A DNA stretch of 64,000 bases from Chondrosia reniformis (Eukaryota > Porifera > Demospongiae > Chondrillida > Chondrillidae). This document shows positions 1 through 11,886 of this stretch, one piece after another. The stretch covers positions 6,962,401 to 7,026,400 of the forward strand of contig OX359198.1 in NCBI GenBank assembly GCA_947172415.1, given 5' to 3'. Under the pieces are notes generated by a model that did not search any database, was not told the origin of the DNA, and saw only the letters and a list, made by a program, of their open reading frames with translations. Made by a program: the position numbers and the translations under genes. Every line of letters starts with the position of its first letter. Position 1 is the first letter of the stretch.

Positions 1-1069
1 TATTCGATCCTTCATGCAATCGTAATTTTATACCGAAAAACCCGGTCATTCACTGGTATTCAAGCGATCTGCTTGGCAAAAGCCTACACCTCTTCACGGA
101 AATTCACATTCCGTGAAATCTCGAATGTGACTTCGATGCACCACAAGCCGTAGCTACAGAAGGCTATCACATCTGAATCTCAATGGGAAACAACTCGAAA
201 GCATGCTCTCTCGTTCAGTCCCGAGACAAACCATAACAACCGCCTAATTTCCAGGGGTTTTGAGATTCTATCGTGTATTGACCGAGTCCCTTCGATCGAG
301 GAGATTCTGCATGAAATCTGCAATTACTCTCAAATTGGTCTCGATCCAATGTACAATCGTAACATCGGCATTTCCAATTGCGAAAAACTCGAGGAACTTT
401 CATCTAACTTTCGGTCACTCGAAGCTCATGGCAGACAAGCTTGCCAAACGTCCGGGATTCAACTCTAGCTTGGTCAAAGCCTCTACCACAAGCTGTGAAT
501 TTGCGTGGAATCTGCAATTGCATTCCTTTGGTCAAGGTGCCACACTAGTCACTTCGGTATTACTACTCGGCAATTCTCGGATTACACTCATAAGGCTTAG
601 GAGCATTCATACGAGGCCAACTGCCCTTCACCGGACTTTCTCGAATCGTAAATTTGGCCCGTAGGATTTCGCTCACCATGCTCCCCCTTATAGTAGGCAA
701 GAACACAGTGGCGCGCAAGGGGATGACAAGAAGACGGAAAAAGTCTCAACTGCATCTCGATATATTTTGACCAACTAAGTCTTTACCAGCTACTATTACC
801 ATTCAAAATGAAGCCAATTTCATAACTAACAAGATTCAATTTTCAATTTCTTTAGGTATGTTGTGATAATTGAGTAATTAACACATTTATTAACACGTCG
901 AAAAAAAATCGGAAATTTGGGGGTCACTTTCAAATTTTTGTATCCGACATTTCTCGAATGACTGAAAACAAAAGAGTTCCCCTTCTGTAGTCAACATAAA
1001 ATTTTAGTCATTCGGCATTCTCCGGATGAGCTTGTCGACTAAAATTTAGTGGTCACCTATATCCGGCAA
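1..1069. other. non-coding stretch at left edge
   Basis: No gene is recognised on either strand. Open frames here (for example about 260-664 on +) show no familiar protein pattern, no convincing splice context and no domain. The sequence is less AT-rich than the rest of the window, with many TCGA-type words and phrases such as tgtgaattt that echo the array to its right. It may therefore be decayed satellite or transposon DNA. That last point is inference. Confidence 0.4.
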
Positions 1070-3265
1070 AAGTCGACATGGAAATTTGGAGCGACTCAGT
1101 GATGGATCGAAGCATTTTCGATCACATCCGGTAAAGGTGGGATTACAAATTTGGAGTGCCTCACGGTCGATCGAAGCTACTCGACTTCATTGGGTCAAAC
1201 TCGGGTTGTGAATTTGGAGTGACTAAATGTCAATCGAGACTTCTCGACTTCATTTGGTGAAACCCGGGTTGTGAATTTGGAGTGACTAAATGTCAGTCGA
1301 GGCTTCTCGATTTCATTGGGTCAAACTCGGGTTGTGAATTTGTTTCGACTAAATGTCAGTCGAGGCTTCTCGACTTCTTTGGGTCAAACCCGGGTTGTGA
1401 ATTTGGAGTGACTAAATGTCAGTCGAGGCTTCTCGATTTCATCGGATCAAACTCGGGTTCTGATTTTGTTTCGACTAAATGTCAGTCGAGGCTTCTCGAT
1501 TTCATTGGGTCAAACTCGGGTTGTGAATTTGTTTCGACTAAATGTCAGTCGAGGCTTCTCGACTTCTTTGGGTCAAACCCGGGTTGTGAATTTGGAGTGA
1601 CTAAATGTCAGTCGAGGCTTCTCGATTTCATCGGATCAAACTCGGGTTCTGATTTTGTTTCGACTAAATGTCAGTCGAGGCTTCTCGACTTCATCGGGTT
1701 AAACCGGGTTGTGAATTTGGAGTGACTAAATGTCAGTCGAGGCTTCTCGATTTCATCGGGTCAAACTCGGGTTGTGATTTTGTTTCGACTAAATGTCAGT
1801 CGAGGCTTCTCGACTTCATCGGGTCAAACTCGGGTTGTGAATTTGTTTTGACTAAATGTCAGTAGAGGCTTCTCGACTTCATTGGGTAAAATCCGGGTTG
1901 TGAATTTGGAGTGGCTAAATGTCAGTCGAGGCTTCTCGACTTCATTGGGTCAAATCGGGTTGTGAATTTGGAGTGACTAAATGTCAATAGAGACTTCTCG
2001 ATTTCATTTGGTGAAACCTGGGTTGTAAATTTGGAGTGACTAAATGTCAATCGAGGCTTCTCGACTTGATTGGGTCAAACCCGGGTTGTGAATTTGTTCT
2101 CACTAAATGTCAGTCGAGGCTTCTCGACTTGATTGCGTCAAACTCGGGTTGTGAATTTCGAGTGACTAAATGTCAGTCGGGACTTCTCGACTTCATTGGA
2201 TCAAACCCGGGTTACAATTTTGGAGTGCCTCACGATCGATCGAAGCTACTCGACTTCATTGGGTCAAACTAGGGTTGTGAATTTGGAGTGACTAAATGTC
2301 AGTCGAGGCTTCTCGACTTCATTGGGTCAAATCCGGGTTGTGAATTTGGAGTGACTAAATGTCAATCGAGACTTCTCGACTTCATTTGGTGAAACCCGGG
2401 TTGTGAATTTGGAGTGACTAAATGTCAATCGAGACTTCTCGATTTCATTTGGTGAAATCCGGGTTGTGAATTTGGAGTGACTAAATGTCAATCGAGACTT
2501 CTCGACTTCATTTGGTGAAACCCGGGTTGTGAATTTGGAGTGACTAAATGTCAATCGAGACTTCTTGACTTCATTTGGTGAAACCCGGGTTGTGAATTTG
2601 GAGTGACTAAATGTCAATCGAGACTTCTCGACTTCATTTGGTGAAACCGGGGTTGTGAATTTGGAGTGACTAAATGTCAATCGAGGCTTCTCGACTTCAT
2701 TGGGTCAAACCCGGGTTGTGAATTTGGAGTGACTAAATGTCAGTCGAGACTTTTTCACCTCATTCGGTCAAACTCAAGTTGTGAATTTGGAGTGACTAAA
2801 TGTCAGTCGAGGCTTCTCGACTTCATTGGGTCAAACCCGGGTTGTGAATTTATTCTCACTAAATGTCAGTCGAGGCTTCTCGACTTCATTGGGTCAAACT
2901 CGGGTTGTGAATTTGGAGTGACTAAATGTCAGTCGAGACTTCTTCACCTCATTCGGTCAAACTCGGGTTGTGTATTTGGAGTGACTAAATGTCAGTCGAG
3001 GCTTCTTGACGTCATTTGGTCAAACCCGGGTTGTGAATTTGGAGTGACTAAATGTCAATCGAGACTTCTCGACTTGATTGGGTCAAACCCGGGTTGTGAA
3101 GTTTGAGTGACTATATGTCAATTGAGGCTTCTCCACTTCATTGGGGCAAACCCGGGTTGTGAATTTGGAGCGTCTAAATGTCAATCGAAACTTTTCAACT
3201 TCATTAGGTCAAACTCGGGTTGTGAATTTCTAGTGACTAAATTTCAGTCGAAGCCTCTTTACTTT
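1070..3265. repeat. 63-bp tandem array (about 33 units)
   Basis: Tandem units of 63 bp run across this stretch, degenerate at both edges. Each unit contains AGTCGAG-gctt-CTCGACT, a 7-bp inverted repeat around a 4-nt loop, and most contain the 10-bp palindrome AACCCGGGTT. From about 1282 to 1680 a three-unit (189-bp) higher-order pattern occurs twice. Because 63 is a multiple of three, frames stay open on both strands (peptides of the type TKCQSRLLDFIGSN on +, SPNEVEKSRLTFSHSKF on -). These are best read as by-products of the period and not as genes. The array is rich in CpG compared with its surroundings. Confidence 0.93.
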
Positions 3266-3702
3266 ATGAACAAATATACACATTATATTAAATGTATTCA
3301 TTCAATGTATGCATGGGCACTCTAATAATAATAATATGCAAGTTCATCTTATACATAGCACACTAGGGCATTTTCCCCATATAGTACAGAAAAAATATCA
3401 AACATTAAAAATGACAACAATGTTCACACAATCAAACATTTAGTCACAGCACTCGGTTCATAAAATCTCTGACACCACATTTTCTCTAGTGTTCTTCCCA
3501 CTCTTCTTCCCTTGCAGGCTCTATCTAGCATATTTCTTCTTTTCCCTCATCTCCTGGAATCCTCCCACTATGTCCCCCCATGGCTTGCATCAACTCCTTC
3601 CTCTTCACCAGCGACCTACAACAGAATAGAGTAAGATCCAATGTATGCAAAGTAAGTCACGTGACAGTCATTCCAAAATGGCAGAAGCGTAGCTTAAGTT
3701 CT
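3266..3702. other. spacer and XPO4 upstream region
   Basis: Unique AT-rich sequence between the satellite-like array and the XPO4 start codon. It holds a pyrimidine-rich stretch (about 3477-3570) and, next to the gene, a perfect palindromic E-box, listed separately. No other gene is seen. Confidence 0.5.
3656..3665. promoter_or_regulatory. palindromic E-box GTCACGTGAC upstream of XPO4
   Basis: The ten bases GTCACGTGAC form a perfect palindrome 38 bp upstream of the proposed XPO4 start. This word equals the consensus known for bHLH-zip factors of the MITF/TFE and USF type (the CLEAR element in vertebrates). It overlaps TGACAGTCA at 3662-3670, which recurs upstream of the VRK gene. Function is inferred from position and motif only. 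Confidence 0.5.
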
Positions 3703-6700
3703 ATGGAGGATCTCGACAAAGCTGTCGACATTTCCCAAATAGAAAATGCTGCTAGGATTGTACTGGTAAGCCTCTGTGTATAATACTACTTGCAAGTGTC
3801 GCCAAGCAGTCGAGTCCAACATATCGCCATCTGCAGTCTCCTCCCAACGCGGCCTCCAAGGAGGAAAGGAAAGAGGCAGAACTTCTCTTTCTTCAGCTGC
3901 GGCAGCGCAGGAACCCGTATCACCTCTGTAGACTAATGCTGGGTACGTAAGTGTGGGCAGTTGGTGCGTTACAATATTGCCATGTACCAGATGTGCGTAT
4001 GACTGCAAACAGATATAAAGTGACAACAATTCATTTGCTGGGCCTGAATTGATATAAATAATTCACTAGTGTATATGTGTGTGGTGGCATGTAGAACTGT
4101 ATAAGGATACCCCCCTACCCCTACAGACTGTCCAACCTGAGAGTTACCCCCCAAGTAGGGACACATACAACGACGATAAATTGTACCATCTAGACATGCA
4201 TTCTCCAGTGTATCTGATTGGCTATGACACAGACTTGATAAAATATTTGACTGAAAATATTACGTACTTACCGCAATACAGCTATTTACTAATTGAGATA
4301 CAACTACTGCTAACATATGAAAGTTCAGTAGCGGTGTTTGTTGTATTCAAACAAACTATCCTATAAACGATCATGCAACAGGTAAAAATTATAGCTTTAC
4401 ATTTTTGAAAGAAAGTCCGAGTAAAAATATCTTTAACCCGTATACTTTTAAACAGTTAAATCCTTTAAAAAGAACTACCCAAGTCAAATATTCCTGGATC
4501 CGCCTCTGGAAAGATTAGTTGGGCGGTTTTTAGGGACAAATAGCGTCCCAACCACAGGACTCGTGACTCAGGCTTATAAATCGGGGCTGTCCCGCTCAAA
4601 TCGGGATGGTTGGACAATCTACCCTCCTATATTATGTGTTCCTAGTCTGATGAAATCAGACCCAATTCTTATGCAATCATTCCAAGAGATTAATGTGTAC
4701 GTGACCTCATCAAACTTTCTACACTAGAGGGATCATCAGTTGAGTACGTTCAGTACGAGGCAGTGACTATCATGAGGGAAGCAGTTATCACAGAATGGAA
4801 CGCCCTCCCAAAAGTCCTACCAGAAGAGCTAAAAGAGTACCTCATTCAGCACCTAAAGGACCACTATGACAGGTATACACATTTGACTCTTTAAGAAGAT
4901 GACACCATTCATTCTCCTGGTTATTCTTCAGCATGGCAAGCTATGTTGGGAGAGAGATGATACATTTGGTTGCCATTATCATCAAGCGTCTTCTACTGGT
5001 AGATAGAAAGGCTTTAAGCCATGCCCTCCTGATGATCCAGAAACTAATAAAAGATGGCTTCCAGGTAGGAATTTATTTAAAGCAGTGGTAATGGTATGGA
5101 CCTGCTGCAGCGGTGTGTTTCCCTACCTGTAGGCCCTGGGGATTGCTATGATGACAGCTGTGGTAAAGGAGTTTGGGTGCACCACTGGACGGAGTGAGAA
5201 GGGACTTTCCCTTGAGTTTCTCGTGGACTGCAAGAAGACTATAGAGGTAAGACCTACAAGTTTGATGTTAAAACCTTCCTGAAACCATAAGGTAGCCATG
5301 AGATGTCACAAAAAATAGCCATTTCCTCAAAAAATCTGTACATACATAGTACGTAGTAGTTTTCTTGTTGCCATAGTAACCATTCCCTCCTTTGATACAA
5401 GGCTTCTGAAATGATAAGTGCATTCACCTTGGCTTTGGAGCTCTTGGAGGAATTTATACTCTACAGTCCAAACCAGTTAGCTCAAAATTCCAAGCTCTTC
5501 AAGCTACTGGTGGAATTTGCTGTTCAAATATTGACCTGGGACTTCACACACAGACTTTGTAAGCACTTTGTTATTGGTCTGTTCAACCCTCTCATAGATC
5601 AATGCCCTCCTCTCCTCCCACCTTACGCACTCTAGCTGCAATGAAAGGGTTTCAACACTACGAACTGTACGTAACTCCCTTGAGACCTCCTGCAACGTGG
5701 AAGTTTGTATTGCTGGATTCCAAAGTTATTGCAATTATGTTTAAGGTACTATATTTATAGACATTTTATCAAATCACTACTGTTTAATAAGTATATGTAC
5801 GCCATTGAAAGGAAAGACAAAATATGTACTAGTGTGTCTCTGTAATTTACCAGACTGTATGATCAGTACACATGTTGTGTATAGTGTTATAGTTTAGGAG
5901 ATTGTTCTACGTCTACCTAGACTAGTGCAGTGGAATCTTAGTTACCTTAATAAGGTAATCTCCAGTGTTTATAACTTTACCAATTATCAGACCTTAGGGC
6001 AGCCATTTTACCCAAGCCACACCCACTTACCACACTGTGTGTTGTAGTGATCTTTTTATAATTTAGCATGACACTCCATTCCATTGCAGCTGACAGTGCT
6101 TGTCAGAGGAGATGCGCCCCTTCTGCACAGCTGCTTGCAGTGCCTCTCTCAGTTGGCCTCACTTATTGGGCCCGTGTTGTCCAGCCCTGAGGCAAAGCAG
6201 AAGTACCTTCACTCATTTGGCCATGAACTAGCTGCCTATTTGGAGCTGTGAGTGACATGTATATGATTGCTATGGTTGCAGAGATGGCCAACCACTGAAC
6301 ATGTTACTCCAACCAATCAATTTACACTGCATTGATTTCTTGTGTCACACATGCATCTGTAGGCCCAATCTGACCAACACTGAGTTGTGTGGGATTGCAG
6401 CAGTGACAAGGCGACTTCTAGACACATTTCCTCTGAGCCATATTATACAAATAGAAGTTAATCTCTTATCCAAATTATTAGGATTACTCAGTCAGCTGAC
6501 TGTGTCAGCCTGCAAGAAGTCTACACAGGACAGTGTAAGTACCAATAGACGAGGGAGAAACACCATTTTCCTAGATATGTAACTACTTGTGACATGATCA
6601 AAAAGGTTAATCAAGACATCTTCTCCTCTGGGTAGCTGTTTTTTTGAGACCATGCACTCTCCTTTAGTGATCTTCTATTGACCTTCTGAATGTGCAGTAC

Positions 6701-9700
6701 AAAAGTGTTTGGTCACTTTTGAGTTGATGTGTTTCTACTGATTGTCGTATCAAATATACATCTGTTAGTCCTCCATTTACAAGATGTGTTTCTGTAGGAT
6801 GAGGAGGTGCAGGCTGAGATACAGGAAACACTTGACAGTGTCTTGGGAGTCTGGATACGTCTAGTGTCAGACCCATCTTTCTTAGCGTCACCATGGATAC
6901 CCTCCCTGGTGACTGAGATAGTAGAAGCATACATTAAGAGCAAACTGGGAGTGCCAGAGGGTTGGAGGACACACTGCAACGAGCAGGAGGTCCACCTCAG
7001 CATTGCAGACGGTAGCGATCTGGATGTGTACAGCGACCAACTCCTAGCTGTGGCCAGCATGGTACACTGCGATCCTCAGCCAGCGTTGTTCTTTTTAGTG
7101 ACAATGTTCAATCCGAAGGTACTCCACCTTGCCCAGTACTGTTCAATGGTTCAATCAGGCGCCAGCTGTAGAGAGGTAGCTATCAGTGAATTATATGAGG
7201 ACATACACTGGTTGGTGCTCTTTTCAGGACATGTACTGGCTAGTGTTTGTGAAGGGGAATCCCCATTAATTCCCCAACCTCTGATGAAACTGTCTATTTC
7301 CACAAAAAGTCAAAACTATTCATCGGAAGATATTCTTAAGTTCATTAAATTTGAAGTTCCAGGATTTTTAGATGATGCAACTTCTTATTGTCATCTCATG
7401 TCAACTCTGGATCCAGTTGTGACTCTGGTTGTCAGGGTACTGCAAGTGTCCCATCTGTTTGCCATGATGTCTGCCGCTGGACTGGCTGAATTATGCAGTC
7501 CACAGGTTGCTGAGATTTTAGCGTGGTTCCACATTCATTGGACAAGAACTTATCTCAACATGAAAGAAGACGACTATGAACAGGTGCGTATGTATCTGGC
7601 AATACCAGCATTTATTTTATTTTTGTAAGAGTAAAGAAAAACTCCAAATATGACAGTATACTGGAATTATTTGGGGATTCCCCTCCTTCAGGGGTGAAAC
7701 CCTGGGGAAATTAATCCTCTAATCCTTACCTTTCATTTAATGATGATGTAGTTCATGTTGTTATAGTATGTAGTGTCACACTGCTTCTCTACACACATCT
7801 TCTCAGGTCTCCATCACCCTCTGTGGTGCTTTTGGGGCTCAGTCCCCCGGAGCAGACGCTCTCACTCTGTATCTCCTTGAGAGAGCCTCGTCTGATCTCT
7901 GCAACTGGGCCTCAGAGGAGAAGGTGTTTATCAACACTTGTAAGTTCCTGTCCCAACTGCTGAAGTCCAACAGTAGGTCAGTTGTAGCCACAAAGAGGCC
8001 TTGGGAATTGTCAATACTAGCGCTCGTATGCTATAAATGGCATAGTCAATTTTATCTGTACATATACGAATTTATTTGTTTTTGTTTTAAGCTTACAAAT
8101 ACATATACAGTACTATTCACAATGCACTTCTTTGATTATACTGTTTATAGACAAAATGTTGAATAATATAACACTTGAGACAAATGCATGCGTGTATCAA
8201 TGATCTATGTTCAAATGACATGCAATTTACATACACACATGTATAAGTAAAGGATTGCCATTAGATATTCATTCTTAATAAAGTAAAGGTTTGGACAGAG
8301 CGAACTTTATGTATCTTTAGATGTTTTGGTTGTGTTTCTACGTAGGTCCACTACCATTCAGCAGTCTCAGCCATTTTGGCAACTGCTCCATTACTATATC
8401 AACTGTACTGGATTTGTGTCCTCCATGTCCTCTGAATGTCAGCGACACTTTATAGAGATGCTGGTCCTGGGAGCAGGTGCTAGCGATGCAAATGCCTTTT
8501 GTGACACTGTAAGGAAAAGTATACTATCTACATAGCTATAGCTGTCACTTATCTTCTAGTTTTACATGCCCCTTACTGTACATAACTGCCTTGGGATTTG
8601 CCCTCTAAATAGTACCTTTTGTCTGGCCCAGTGGAGAAGACGGAGGAGAAACCTCTTGTATCCTCATTCAAAGCTCTCACTAAATTTAGATTCCTATAGG
8701 CCTTTACTCTAAAGTAGATGTATCATGTTGAAAATGGTATGCTAGATTATTAATGTCCAATTTCTAAACTAACATTCCAATTTTATAAAATTGATCACTT
8801 TTTATTAATTTCAACTGTATTTTTAAAATGCAAGTTGAAATAGGATATATTGGTGCACATTATTTAGCTTGTTCAAGGTGTTGTTGGTCAACTTGCCTCA
8901 CTTTTGAAAACTGACTCAAACCCCCAAGAAGCTGGAGTACAGAGAATGTTAGTATTTCATTTGGAATCTCTCTGCGGTTTGGCCAAGTACATAAAACCTT
9001 CACAAGCAACAAGCCTATTTGTGCAACTGTCTCCGCTCTTGGAATCCCTGGTCTCCCTCTTTAAAGTGTATGTTGGGCATGGCAATGTCATCATCTTGCT
9101 CCTGGAACTGTTCAACCTTGTAGCAAAGTGCATTCTGCCTCATGTGTCAAAGGTCAGCTTCCTCTCTTCACACCAGCTCACAACTGCTTATGTAGACGTA
9201 CGTACCATCTTAGAACCTCCCCTTAGAACAGAAGTTCCAGCAATGATTCAATATTGGTGCTCTACGTTTATTCTTTAGGAGCATACTTCTGTGATATTTG
9301 AGCTGTGTCTAGCTGTGCTCAGGAACTACTCAAACTACAATGTCAACAAGTACAAAGAGGGTGTCTTAGCTGAAGAGGAGCAGTGTGACGATCTCATTGT
9401 CTGCTTTGAGCTACTTGAAAATCTAACAACTAAAGACTTCTTTGACTTTTCTTCTCCACCAGGTATACAGTATATACAGTATGGTAGCTTACCTACAGTG
9501 TATACAAGTTGCAGTTGTACGTAGCTCAGTAGCAAATCAATCTGGTCTGTATTATAGATTTGGTTCCTACTGCTTTTCACTTTGTGGAATGTTTATTACT
9601 GCAATAGTTGTGGTGTGATTATCACTGTATATTTATATCAGAGTACGATAATACTCTCTAAGTAGGGATGGCCAGAAAACATGGCCGCCCTATTCAATAT

Positions 9701-11743
9701 ATACTATATTATACATAAAGAAAGATCACAGAATTAGATTAGGTCACTAAGTCTCTTCCATTGTTTCAGATGCTGTCTACAGGTTAACAGGAGAAGTAGT
9801 ATTCTGCGGGTTAGGAGTGATACTTAATGTAATGACAGATCATCTTCTAGAGGTAAGAGTATTGTCTCTGTTTACCAGAGGACCTCCCTGTAAGCAGTGC
9901 TGTTACATATCTGTAGTATCCAGTTGTGAATTCAAAATTCTACAACCTTCTCAGTTTCCTGTGTGAGAGTTATGTTGATATTGTAGTGCAGTTAGAACAG
10001 ACTTATTTCATAACACTCTGTAATCTTCTTGAGTCTGGAATAACGAGGTGAGACTATGGTCAACGTGTTGTAATAGGAACGTGTATACTGATATATGTAA
10101 GTACGTTTGCCATACTAATTGTGTGTCTGTATATCTCACATGTGTCAGTGTGAGATTAAATAGTTCTAGGATGTGCAGTGCAACAAATTGAATTGTCATT
10201 TTTTACGATTAAAATATTAATTCAGCTATGTGATTATTAATGTATCTTTAATCTTTATTTAATCATCTTGGATTTTTAGGCAGAACACCGATATTGCCAT
10301 GCAGTGTTTGGATTGCTTGGGAACACTGTCAAGATACTCTCTCAGAGAAGAGGAACAGAAAAGGAAACCACACGTCATACGTGCACTCCAGCACTTCCTT
10401 AGGGTACACTAACATGTCATACGTGCACTCCAGCACTTCCTTAGGGTACACTAACATGTCATACGTGCACTCCAGCACTTCCTTAGGGTACACTAACACG
10501 TCATACGTGCACTCCAGCACTTCCTTAGGGTACACTAACATGTCATACGTGCACTCCAGCACTTCCTTAGGGTACACTAACACGTCATACGTGCACTCCA
10601 GCACTTCCTTAGGGTACACTAACATGTCATACATGCACTCCAGCACTTCCTTAGGGTACACTAACACGTCATACATGCACTCCAGCACTTCCTTAGGGTA
10701 CACTAACACGTCATACGTGCACTCCAGCACTTCCTTAGGGTACACTAACATGTCATACATGCACTCCAGCACTTCCTTAGGGTACACTAACACGTCATAC
10801 ATGCACTCCAGCACTTCCTTAGGGTACACTAACACGTCATACATGCACTCCAGCACTTCCTTAGGGTACACTAACACGTCATACGTGCACTCCAGCACTT
10901 CCTTAGGGTACACTAACACGTGCATACGTGCATGTATGCAATCACTACACAAGGCCCTATCTATTTATATGGGCAGTAGAAATATAGTAAAATGGGAGTC
11001 TTTCTTAACTACTTTAAACTTCCATTTTAGATAGTTTGTCTTGCAACTTTTCAAGTGTCTAAAGACACAGTCGGTATAATGTTTGTCATACATTTTGCCC
11101 CAAATGTCAAAAGATGTGCAGACTTTAGTGATAATGTGTGTATTTTCAAGTATATCGCTTACCATAAATGATATGTACGTATAGTATACCTGGACTTAGG
11201 TATACAATCTGTAATCTATAATTGTGTGTGATGTTTGATTTTGTAGGTTATATTTCAGACCATGTTTAGAAGCACATTTCATGTGGACCTTATCCCCCCA
11301 TTGTCAGCAGCCATTTTGCCATTAATGCATCTCTGCAAGGTATAATTAATGCAATGTTTCCCCCACTCTTCATTACTATAACTGGACAAAATTCCTAACA
11401 TTTGTGTTCCATACATATGTACATACAAGTCAACCCTTTACAATGATAATAAATAGCTCGACAACTGAGAGCTATTTAGCAAAGCATGTTTAGTTGAGTT
11501 GATGGTGGAAAACAAGTTTACTTATTGTCCCTTTTCTCTCAGGATGTGTACAATGAGATGGTACTTTCGCTAATCGGCAATCAGCAATCTCATGAACACC
11601 AGGAGAAGCTTCTGGAGGCCTTTAAAGAGTTAACTCCGAATTCGGACCTCACAATGCAGAACCACAGACAAAGCAATATACGATTTACCAAGAAACTTGA
11701 GACTTTTTTGTATTTTACCAGGAGCTTTCTTCAACTAAGTTAA
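3703..11743 (+). CDS. XPO4: Exportin-4
   Basis: Importin-beta superfamily nuclear transport receptor; in other animals it exports eIF5A and Smad3 and imports Sox-type cargo with Ran. Exons: 3703-3765, 3810-3942, 4728-4872, 4932-5064, 5133-5246, 5402-5558, 5636-5745, 6090-6247, 6363-6534, 6798-7583, 7807-7976, 8346-8508, 8868-9152, 9279-9462, 9770-9852, 9917-10047, 10280-10403, 11247-11339, 11543-11743. All phases agree and give 1,134 aa (human about 1,150). Family matches include QIENAAR near the N-terminus, LYEDIHWL, FDFS and a helical-repeat composition throughout. An acceptor at 6282 instead of 6363 also keeps the frame, so exon 9 is uncertain at its left end. The exon ending at 10403 lies inside a 42-bp tandem array. 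Convergent with BECN1, 143 bp between stops. Confidence 0.95.
10372..10917. repeat. 42-bp tandem array (13 units) containing an exon end
   Basis: Thirteen near-identical 42-bp units. Unit 1 contains the last 32 bases of an XPO4 coding exon (encoding VIRALQHFLR) plus the first ten bases of the intron (gtacactaac), so every unit repeats an exon tail and a GT donor. Read in the XPO4 frame, each unit carries a TAA directly after its donor (AGG GTA CAC TAA). Units differ mainly at two sites (tacGtgc/tacAtgc and aacaT/aacaC). In one frame of each strand the array is open, with no sign of coding. Confidence 0.95.
11048..11115. mobile_element. degenerate copy of a dispersed foldback element
   Basis: Contains agtgtctaaagacacagt followed about 35 bp later by cattttgccccaaatg. 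These match the ends and core of the elements near 30154, 31671 and 51863. It lies in an XPO4 intron. It is degenerate, with no coding capacity. Confidence 0.45.
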
Positions 11744-11886
11744 TATCTTCATATATACCATGAAGTTCATTTATATTTTTTTATCAAAAGAAAATTGCAT
11801 AGTTAACATAAAATGTCAACATTAAAATTTAAAAGAGGGATACATATTAATCCATGCTTGTATTTCAGGTAACACATGCAATACAG

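Noticed and set aside
260-664. 134-residue frame near the left edge
   Set aside because: No domain, no supporting splice sites, repetitive composition; not supportable as a gene.
1070-3265. CRISPR-like array
   Set aside because: Units are directly adjacent with no unique spacers, the DNA is eukaryotic, and no cas genes are present. It is a satellite-type tandem repeat.
6282-6362. Coding extension of XPO4 exon 9 leftwards to 6282
   Set aside because: It is frame-compatible but requires a 34-bp intron and adds 27 residues without family similarity. It was kept only as an alternative.
7924-8166. Separate small + strand gene at 7924-8166
   Set aside because: Its start is the inside of an XPO4 exon (7807-7976) and the rest runs into the intron.
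10294-11034. Frames on both strands through the 42-bp array (HSSTSLGYTN and LECTYDVLVYPKEV repeats)
   Set aside because: Period 42 keeps frames open. The real XPO4 frame ends at the first donor, and the peptides have no family resemblance.
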